Assembly (NCBI GenBank): GCA_965212245.1
Contig: OZ243107.1
Coordinates: 1,488,001 to 1,552,000 of the forward strand
Direction of reading: 5' to 3'
Source: CAKZNE01 sp040222435
Lineage (GTDB): Bacteria > Bacteroidota > Bacteroidia > Flavobacteriales > Schleiferiaceae
DNA: 64,000 nt
Part shown: piece after piece, positions 58,146 through 64,000 of the stretch
Layout of the letters: the number at the start of each line of letters is the position of its first letter
Numbering within the stretch: the first letter of the stretch is position 1
Made by a program: the position numbers and the translations under genes
The notes under the pieces: model-generated
Database searches by the model: none
Seen by the model: only the letters and a program-made list of their open reading frames with translations
Told to the model about the DNA's origin: nothing

Positions 58146-59386
58146 GAAATTTGAGGAGAAAGCACGGCCCCTTGCGGGGCGTCCTTCTGGTAAATGATAT
58201 GTAAAGCCAACTGTATACTTTTTTGGTTTATTTCAAGTTTAAGCTGATCCAGAAAAGATACCAGTGAAAGGATGGTACATGAGTTGCCAAAATGAGCTTC
58301 TTCCCAGCTCAATTTCCCTTTGGGTCCATCAACGGGCTGGCAACATAACTTCTGGTTCATTAAGCCTTTTTCTTCAGCCTGTGCTTGCCATTCTTGCAGC
58401 TTAGACCGTAAGGTGTCCGGATTGTATTTGGGATGACTGTCCAGCATGTCGTGCAAGCCCTTTATTCCGGTACCCCAGTACAGGTCTCGGATATTTATAT
58501 TTTCCGCTTGCTCCCTCGAGATGTTTTGTGAAACCATTACGCTATGAGTGCGGAATTCAGAAAGGTAGTTTAATAGTTCTTCAGTTTTTTGGCCCATTGC
58601 TTCCGTTGGCAAGTCTGAGAAGACCTCTTCCCGTTCTGCATTTGCCCGATCAATCTTATCCATCATATCTTGATGCATGATGAACACACTATCGCTCATT
58701 ACCCTACTATTCCCTGAATTGGTAAGGCCATACAGTAGAAAGAGGGCTACAAAGAGTACACCTGCAAAAGCCAAGTTGCTCAGCTTATTTTCAGCCAGCC
58801 GGAAAGCGTGCGTGAAATAGATAGGCATAAAGATCAAACCAATAATCAGCAAGCTGGTTATGATCAGATAGTTGGCTCCCGGAAAATGCAATAACTTAAA
58901 AACCACCCCAATTCCGTTTACCATGGCACCAAAAAGACCGGCCAGATAAGAGAATTTAAGCAAGGTGGATTCTGTTTCCCTGAACTTAACTACTATAAGC
59001 AATGGCAGATACAACAAAACAATAGCTACTATTCCTGATAGGAGAAGCATATTGGCACCCGGCCAGTGCATAATCTTGAAGAAGCCTCCGGAACAAGCTG
59101 CAATACTGCCCAAAATTCCGATTATTGATGATATTTTTTTCATTAGGATTGATTTTGAATTAAGCATAGAAAGTGTGGCTTCGTTGGTCTTATGCAAGCC
59201 GTCTTCACCGAACTGCTTTATAGAGTTATGAAGAGCGGTATGAAATGAAATACCCTTCTCCATTTTGTCTTCCACCAAACAGCAAACATGGTCCAAGAGG
59301 TCAAGCCTCAGGCTGTCCAGTTTAACTCCCTGGTTAAGCAGTAGGTCATGGATTTGATCAACCTGTTTATTCGAGAGCAAGACCAT
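58142..59386 (-). CDS. PadR-linked membrane protein with two GldL-like segments
   Basis: 414 residues. N-terminal helical domain (1-75, QIHDLLLNQGV, SLRLDLLDHVCCLVEDKM, SFHTALHNSIKQFGE) resembles the HAAS-type domain found in proteins regulated by PadR repressors. About six membrane helices follow between 85 and 245, containing the repeated motif GGFFKIMHWPGANMLLLSG and VVFKLLHFPGANYLIITS, like the helix pair of GldL. The C-terminal 170 residues are extramembrane and not recognised. The start overlaps the end of the padR gene by 20 nt, so the two are translationally coupled. Confidence 0.75.
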   Translation of the reverse strand: MVLLSNKQVDQIHDLLLNQGVKLDSLRLDLLDHVCCLVEDKMEKGISFHTALHNSIKQFGEDGLHKTNEATLSMLNSKSILMKKISSIIGILGSIAACSGGFFKIMHWPGANMLLLSGIVAIVLLYLPLLIVVKFRETESTLLKFSYLAGLFGAMVNGIGVVFKLLHFPGANYLIITSLLIIGLIFMPIYFTHAFRLAENKLSNLAFAGVLFVALFLLYGLTNSGNSRVMSDSVFIMHQDMMDKIDRANAEREEVFSDLPTEAMGQKTEELLNYLSEFRTHSVMVSQNISREQAENINIRDLYWGTGIKGLHDMLDSHPKYNPDTLRSKLQEWQAQAEEKGLMNQKLCCQPVDGPKGKLSWEEAHFGNSCTILSLVSFLDQLKLEINQKSIQLALHIIYQKDAPQGAVLSPQIS

Positions 59387-59711
59387 TTTCTCCTTGCAGT
59401 ATAAATTTCATGGTTTTCATATAATCCAGGAACTCGGTAATTTTTTCGGAAGCCGAAGAAGATCCCTGATCGGTTAAAGAGTAATATTTACGGACTCTTT
59501 TTCCTATAGCTACTTTTTCGGTTAATAACAGTCCGTCTGCTTCCAGTTTATGAAGCAACGGATAAAGTGCGCCTTCGGTTATAACAATTTTGCCATTGGT
59601 GAGCTCTTTTACCTTCTGGGTCATCTCATAACCGTACATTTTACCCTCTTCTGAGAGTAATTTTAAAACAATTGTTTTAAGGGTCCCTTTTATTAGTTCA
59701 TTCGAATACAT
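59367..59711 (-). CDS. PadR-family transcriptional regulator
   Basis: 114 residues. Winged helix with LKTIVLKLLSEEGKMYGYEMTQKVKELTNGKI, ITEGALYPLLHKLEADGLL and a wing ending KRVRKYYSLTDQG, then a C-terminal dimerisation helix (ITEFLDYMKTMKF). Short C-terminal type (PadR-s2). It likely represses its own promoter and the downstream membrane protein until bound by a ligand; direct repeats in the promoter are the candidate operators. Confidence 0.94.
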   Translation of the reverse strand: MYSNELIKGTLKTIVLKLLSEEGKMYGYEMTQKVKELTNGKIVITEGALYPLLHKLEADGLLLTEKVAIGKRVRKYYSLTDQGSSSASEKITEFLDYMKTMKFILQGENGLALE

Positions 59712-59715
59712 AAGT

Positions 59716-59771
59716 CAAATATACATCAGAATCTTAGGTAAAAACAAGTAAATACATAAAATTCTTAGGTA
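59716..59771 (-). promoter_or_regulatory. padR promoter with two 20-bp direct repeats
   Basis: On the minus strand a TTG at 59747-59745 is followed by 21 nt and TATATTTG (59723-59716), an exact TTG-N21-TAnnTTTG promoter, ending 4 nt before the padR ATG at 59711. Two direct repeats, ATACATCAGAATCTTAGGTA (59721-59740) and ATACATAAAATTCTTAGGTA (59752-59771), match at 17 of 20 positions, 31 bp apart (about three helical turns). One overlaps the promoter and the other lies just upstream. Confidence 0.65.
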
Positions 59772-59852
59772 TTTAATTTAAGAGCCTGATCTTTAGTGAG
59801 AAAAATTTAAGCAGAGTAGGTCTTAAAACTTTGCCGACCTTTGAAAATCATA

Positions 59853-60788
59853 ATGGATAAGCCTTCCAAATACTCACAACTTATAAAGAAAGAAGCGGAA
59901 CGACTGGGCTTTATGGCCTGTGGGGTGTCACGTGCTGATTTTCTGGAAAAGGAAGCTCCTAAATTGGAGGAATGGCTAAAGCGTGATTATCATGGGCAGA
60001 TGCAATGGATGGAAAACCATTTTGACAAACGTCTTGATCCGCGAAAGTTGGTGGACGGAGCCAAGTCCGTGGTAAGTGTAATTCTGAATTATTATCCTGA
60101 AAAGGCACAGCTGGACCCTGATGCACCTAAAATTGCCAAGTATGCCTATGGTGAGGATTATCACTTTGTGATTAAACGCAGGTTAAAGAGCTTAATGGAG
60201 TTTATTCAATCCGAAATAGGGGAAGTGCACGGTCGTGCTTTTGTAGATTCTGCCCCCGTTATGGACCGGGCCTGGGCAGAAAAATCCGGACTGGGTTGGA
60301 TTGGTAAGCACACATTGCTCCTTACGAAAGGGGCAGGCTCATTTTACTTTATAGGCGAGTTAATATTGGACATTGAGTTGACACCGGATGCACCTGTGGC
60401 CGATCATTGTGGTGAATGCACGCGTTGTATTGATGCCTGTCCCACTGATGCCATAATAGGACCGCAGCTATTGGATAGTTCCAAGTGCATTTCATACCTG
60501 ACTATTGAATTGAAAGATGAAATACCTCAGGCTTTTTCTGGAAAAATGGAGAACTGGGCCTTTGGGTGTGATATCTGTCAGGATGTATGCCCGTGGAACC
60601 GTTTTTCCAAACCTCATAGCACTCCAGAGTTTAATGCACCTGAAAAGATGCTGAAAATGGATCGTGCTGAATGGACGGAAATAACGGAAGAAGTTTTTAA
60701 AGAAATCTTTAAGAGATCAGCGGTAAAACGAACGAAGTATGCCGGCCTTAAACGTAATATTCAATTTCTGAAGCATGCCGATGATTAA
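59853..60788 (+). CDS. queG: epoxyqueuosine reductase QueG
   Basis: 311 residues from the ATG at 59853 (a TTG-started frame begins 12 bases earlier). QueG reduces epoxyqueuosine to queuosine in tRNA using cobalamin and two 4Fe-4S clusters. FMACGVSRADFL and RLDPRKLVDGAKSVVSVILNYYP at the N-terminus, AWAEKSGLGWIGKHT, and the cluster motifs CGECTRCIDACPTDAI and CDICQDVCPWN. It completes, with QueA at 17.5 kb, the last steps of the queuosine pathway. Confidence 0.97.
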   Translation: MDKPSKYSQLIKKEAERLGFMACGVSRADFLEKEAPKLEEWLKRDYHGQMQWMENHFDKRLDPRKLVDGAKSVVSVILNYYPEKAQLDPDAPKIAKYAYGEDYHFVIKRRLKSLMEFIQSEIGEVHGRAFVDSAPVMDRAWAEKSGLGWIGKHTLLLTKGAGSFYFIGELILDIELTPDAPVADHCGECTRCIDACPTDAIIGPQLLDSSKCISYLTIELKDEIPQAFSGKMENWAFGCDICQDVCPWNRFSKPHSTPEFNAPEKMLKMDRAEWTEITEEVFKEIFKRSAVKRTKYAGLKRNIQFLKHADD

Positions 60789-61399
60789 CGGCTAAAGACA
60801 TACACCAGGGCAAAGGACAAAACTATGTTGCGCTGTCCGTAACCAAACTGTATGTAAGGGCTGGGTGTGCTGGGCGCATTTCCGTCACGGATAGGAATAA
60901 TAGAGTTATTAGTCCTGAAGTTAAAATGCATTTTCTGGCTGAAATGCCAGTTTATCCCAAATATACCCGTGAGGTTTAGAGTGTGAAACGGAGGTGAACT
61001 ATCGTATTCAATCCCGTTGGTTTCTTCCTGGCCGGTTACCAAAATGTCTAAGGCAGGGCCCAATTCAAATGAAAATTCGCCCCAGCGATAAATATAGAGT
61101 AAGGGTATTTCAATGTAATTCAGACGTGCCCGGTAAAAATTGCTGGTATCACTATTGGGTTCCCTGGCCCCTTTTTGGATAAAAGCTATTTCAAGTTGTG
61201 CTGTAGATTTTTTACCCCATTGCACATTGGTCAGAAAACCGGCATTAATTCCGTATTGGTCATATCCCGCCAGGAAATCACCATTGATCTGACTACCCGC
61301 CATCCCCAGGTACATACCTCCGCCAAAGTTTTGTGCGTTAAGCCGCACAAGGCTTCCGGCAATCAGGAAAAACAGAGTAAGTAGATTTAGTCTTTTCAT
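60785..61399 (-). CDS. PorT-like outer-membrane barrel protein
   Basis: 204 residues. Signal peptide MKRLNLLTLFFLIAGSLVRLNAQ, then the pattern of the outer-membrane-barrel family PF13568 (PorT-like): GGGMYLGMAGSQINGD, AGFLTNVQWGKKSTAQLEIAF, QKGAREPNS, LNYIEIPLLYIYRWG and FELGPALDILV. Ends FALVYVFSR. Its ATG overlaps the Omp28 stop (ATGA). It is not PorT itself by context. Confidence 0.85.
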   Translation of the reverse strand: MKRLNLLTLFFLIAGSLVRLNAQNFGGGMYLGMAGSQINGDFLAGYDQYGINAGFLTNVQWGKKSTAQLEIAFIQKGAREPNSDTSNFYRARLNYIEIPLLYIYRWGEFSFELGPALDILVTGQEETNGIEYDSSPPFHTLNLTGIFGINWHFSQKMHFNFRTNNSIIPIRDGNAPSTPSPYIQFGYGQRNIVLSFALVYVFSR

Positions 61400-62229
61400 T
61401 TATGCAGATGAGCGCTGCCGGCCTGAACTATCTCATAGGTGTTTCGGTCGTATAAAAAGAAAACAGCCCCAAGGTGTTCCGGATTCCATTTTTCGTCAGC
61501 CTTTATCGTATACGCTTTTGCGTAAGCGGCACCATTGTTCAAAGTTCCTTCTACAACCGATTCGCCAAAAGAATTTCCGGTAAAGCTACCCCTGAGCATG
61601 TGCATGTGTACATAATCGTACTCAATGCTAACACCATCTTCCAGTGTTTGGGGTGCTACTATACTATCCTCATATACAAAGGCTGAAAAGAAATAATCTC
61701 CCTCAGGAAGGTTAGAGGTAGCCACTATTTCCGTTCGAAGGTTCAATTCTTTTTTAGTTTCGTCAAAATTAAAAGCAGGTGTTAAAGCCAGAACCGCAGG
61801 TTTATTGAGCTCCTCAACTATGGCCGCATCCCATTTGGATGGAAATAGGGGAGCACCCGGATCAGGGTGTCCGCTACGGTCAAACATGCCACTGGGAACC
61901 CCCTGTGGTCTGAAAAAGTTATAGATGTCATTACCCGTTTGAGTGCGAAAGTCTTGTGGATGTTTATCATTGGGAATAGAAAAACCTCCGGCATGTATGG
62001 CTAACAAAACTACTTGGCCAGGAAAGGTTTCATATAGTTCACGTGCTTTTTCTGCGGCTTCCGGACAGTTGTTGCATGAAGTTCCGGTGAATTCCTCCAG
62101 TAAAACCACTTTGCTTGAACTATCCGGCAAAGGGGCAAACCCATACTCGTTTTTTAAGGGTTGATCTATTTTGTTGCAGCTCATTAAGGCCGCAGAAAAC
62201 AAGAATGAACAAACGATTAATTTTTTCAT
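61396..62229 (-). CDS. Omp28-related lipoprotein with thioredoxin-like fold
   Basis: 277 residues. Lipoprotein signal with lipobox LMSC (Cys about 18). The N-terminal half is thioredoxin-like: VVLLEEFTGTSCNNCPEAAEK contains the CxxC pair and GVPSGMFDRSG the cis-Pro region. The second half (from about 140) is beta-rich, as in Omp28 of Porphyromonas. Probably periplasmic-side or surface lipoprotein with thiol-redox or adhesive function. It starts 6 bases after the DUF6029 gene. Confidence 0.9.
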   Translation of the reverse strand: MKKLIVCSFLFSAALMSCNKIDQPLKNEYGFAPLPDSSSKVVLLEEFTGTSCNNCPEAAEKARELYETFPGQVVLLAIHAGGFSIPNDKHPQDFRTQTGNDIYNFFRPQGVPSGMFDRSGHPDPGAPLFPSKWDAAIVEELNKPAVLALTPAFNFDETKKELNLRTEIVATSNLPEGDYFFSAFVYEDSIVAPQTLEDGVSIEYDYVHMHMLRGSFTGNSFGESVVEGTLNNGAAYAKAYTIKADEKWNPEHLGAVFFLYDRNTYEIVQAGSAHLHK

Positions 62230-62235
62230 GATATT

Positions 62236-63942
62236 CTAAAAGTTTGTGGTAACACCAAAGGTAAATCCATTAGAAGCCGGAACAATCCGGCAGATACCTC
62301 CAACGCAGAATACTCCTTGTTGTTGTCGCCCATAACCCATTTGAAAACGGGTAGTGCCAAAGGAATAACCCACATTAGCACTAATGTAATGAATTTGAAG
62401 GTCTTCGTCAGGATTGCCATAGTTATACGCATCCTGAATAGCAAAGAACCAACTGGGTGCAATGGAATACTCCATTAGTAATAAGGCCCAATTACCACGA
62501 TCCTGTTCGGTAAATAGACCCTGTATCTCTGTTCTTAAAGCGTGACGGGACTTTATTTTATAGAGTAGTTCCAGAACACCTGCATTCACAAAAAAGATAT
62601 CCGGCTCGCTGCCTACACTCTCATAATCGTAGTCTGAAGCACCTTTGATCAAAGTACTATTGTTGTATACAAAATTGTAGTAGGTAGCAGTAGCTTTCCA
62701 TTTTTTGGAAAGTTTCTTTTTAAACTCTATATGCAAGTCCTGAAAGTAGGTGTAGGGGCCACGACCCAAAAACGAACTTGAATAGCCCTGAGATCCACGA
62801 AGAACACTATCAATTATAGTAGTATCCGCCCTGGAGTAACGAGGCCGCAGTTTATAATCTTTATCCAGACTATAACTATTGGCATAACTAACGGTAACAA
62901 GCGTTCCGTATTTACCACCGAATAGAGTATTGCGTTTAAAGTTATAGGATACTTCGCCCTGAAAACCCATTTCCCCATTACCTTGGGTATTGAAGGAATA
63001 CAATGCGGGTAAAGTATAGGTGTGTAAGGTAGTTAAAGAGGGGAGGTAATTGATAAACAATTGCTGTAAGTCAGACTCCCGTTGTGACTTGAAGAAGAAA
63101 TTATCATAACGCTTAAATCCTAAAGAAACTCCCAAACCATTATTAGCGTATGAGGTTGCAATATAGATTCCCTCTCCGGGCTTAAATATGTAATCATTAA
63201 AAGAGTTTGGATCTGTAGACTTATAGGCGTACTCACCAAAGATGTTGAAATCACCGGTAATGAGATTAACCCGTATGGCTCCCGTTCCTACATTTTCGGG
63301 TAAATTAAGTTCAGGATCATTGGCCGCTTCAAATTTACTGACGAAGCTACCTCCTATAATAAGGTTGGTATTGCCTGTCCACCCCAGTGTGGGTTTCAAA
63401 CTCCATTCTGCGTCAAAACCACGCACCAGGCCAGCTCCTTTGTCAAAGTAATTTCTTTGTCGGCCAATCACAGCTTTTAATGTAACACCGTCAGCAGGCT
63501 GATAAGCCATGCGTATCCCATCCAGGTTATTGTCAATTCCAAGGCCCCGTTCTTCATAAGTCCGGAGGGTTAATCCGCTGCCAAACTGTTCGTAGAAATT
63601 ACCTACGGTTACATCAAAACGGTCTTTAATAAAACGGGCATAACGATAAGTGATACCCTCGCTGTTATAACCCGCAGGAAGACCTACTCTCTGATTTTGA
63701 TAATTCTCATAACGGATACCCGCAATAAAATTGCCCCGTGAATAGGTGAGGTTCAGGAAACCTGTTCCGAGCATGCGCTCATCAGGGTCGGCCTCTCCGG
63801 AAGGATCAATCAGGGTATCGCGAATGTAATATTGGAAATCAGACTGGAAGTTTCCACTTATTGTACCCAGATCAGAAGAATTGTTCTGAGCCAATAGAAA
63901 GGAGCATACTAAAAGGTTAAAGCCGGTAAAAATTTTTTTCAT
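62236..63942 (-). CDS. DUF6029 family outer-membrane-barrel-like protein
   Basis: 568 residues. Signal peptide MKKIFTGFNLLVCSFLLAQ. The rest has many amphipathic beta strands typical of a large outer-membrane barrel (GFLNLTYSRGNFIAGIRYENY, RFDVTVGNFYEQFGSGLTLRT, YEERGLGIDNNLDGIRM) and a C-terminal Phe (FTFGVTTNF). The family is regularly found directly upstream of an Omp28 gene in Bacteroidota, as here, so the pair probably forms one envelope complex. Function unknown. Confidence 0.88.
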   Translation of the reverse strand: MKKIFTGFNLLVCSFLLAQNNSSDLGTISGNFQSDFQYYIRDTLIDPSGEADPDERMLGTGFLNLTYSRGNFIAGIRYENYQNQRVGLPAGYNSEGITYRYARFIKDRFDVTVGNFYEQFGSGLTLRTYEERGLGIDNNLDGIRMAYQPADGVTLKAVIGRQRNYFDKGAGLVRGFDAEWSLKPTLGWTGNTNLIIGGSFVSKFEAANDPELNLPENVGTGAIRVNLITGDFNIFGEYAYKSTDPNSFNDYIFKPGEGIYIATSYANNGLGVSLGFKRYDNFFFKSQRESDLQQLFINYLPSLTTLHTYTLPALYSFNTQGNGEMGFQGEVSYNFKRNTLFGGKYGTLVTVSYANSYSLDKDYKLRPRYSRADTTIIDSVLRGSQGYSSSFLGRGPYTYFQDLHIEFKKKLSKKWKATATYYNFVYNNSTLIKGASDYDYESVGSEPDIFFVNAGVLELLYKIKSRHALRTEIQGLFTEQDRGNWALLLMEYSIAPSWFFAIQDAYNYGNPDEDLQIHYISANVGYSFGTTRFQMGYGRQQQGVFCVGGICRIVPASNGFTFGVTTNF

Positions 63943-63964
63943 CCGAGAGTGCTCTGGTGGTCTG

Positions 63965-64000
63965 TTACTTTTCGATTTTCTTGCCTGCAGCTACCTGAGT
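63965..64000 (-). CDS. possible C-terminal end of a gene entering from the right
   Basis: The minus strand reads T-Q-V-A-A-G-K-K-I-E-K-stop, open to the window edge, ending 22 bases before the DUF6029 ATG. It would be the gene before DUF6029 in the operon. Eleven codons are too few to be sure. Confidence 0.35.
   Translation of the reverse strand, partial: TQVAAGKKIEK

Noticed and set aside
1..64000. Search for tRNA, rRNA, CRISPR arrays and riboswitches
   Set aside because: No cloverleaf or CCA-ending gene, no regularly spaced repeats and no recognisable aptamer leader were seen by eye; a covariance-model scan was not possible.

Overview
The window is a contiguous piece of a Bacteroidota chromosome, most likely order Flavobacteriales (Cryomorphaceae or a relative; the family is a guess). 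Evidence: three proteins end in type IX secretion (T9SS) type A sorting domains; -7 promoter elements follow TAnnTTTG; Shine-Dalgarno sequences are nearly absent; MurF and alanine racemase are fused; and alternative complex III sits next to cox genes. It also carries lineage-typical families (DUF3098, DUF6029, Omp28, PorT-like barrels). No tRNA, rRNA, CRISPR, IS element or prophage was found.

Layout. 1-8.3 kb (minus strand): dnaG, a histidine kinase and sigma-54 response regulator pair, an MscS channel, a polyprenyl diphosphate synthase, a 56-residue small protein and rlmN. 8.4-17.1 kb: accessory envelope region. It has a divergent pair of exported proteins, then a T9SS-cargo protein, a secreted lipase-like hydrolase and a PQQ-like propeller lipoprotein in one operon, followed by decaying tandem copies of the lipase tail and propeller gene interleaved with a small barrel gene. 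17.4-30.6 kb: mostly housekeeping (queA, tdk, murF-alr), a LytS/LytTR pair, an M1 peptidase, a T9SS-exported PNGase F-like protein and small conserved membrane proteins. 31.4-34.1 kb: ftsX, DUF3098, uppP, truB. 34.1-36.8 kb: a monoheme cytochrome, a SPOR-domain protein and an orphan receiver. 36.9-42.3 kb: sirtuin, then rimP-nusA-infB behind a leader hairpin. 43.6-55.0 kb: actABCDEF-coxB-coxA, a complete quinol to cytochrome c to oxygen electron route apart from cox subunit III. 55.2-57.0 kb: an AT-rich T9SS cargo gene. 57.1-63.9 kb: ruvB, a PadR-controlled membrane protein, queG and a DUF6029-Omp28-barrel operon.

Main points of interest: (1) the 10.8-17.1 kb lipase/propeller array, with tandem duplication, divergent N-terminal halves, conserved C-terminal halves and fragments, a layout resembling effector/immunity loci, though nothing here proves that function; (2) loss of structural zinc ligands in three unrelated enzymes (DnaG, thymidine kinase, sirtuin); (3) a promoter followed at once by a terminator-like hairpin ahead of rimP-nusA-infB; (4) a PadR promoter with 20-bp direct repeats 31 bp apart and almost no leader; (5) four promoters whose -7 element lies 4-9 nt from the start codon, suggesting leaderless mRNAs. 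All functional calls are from reading the sequence; no database search was run.
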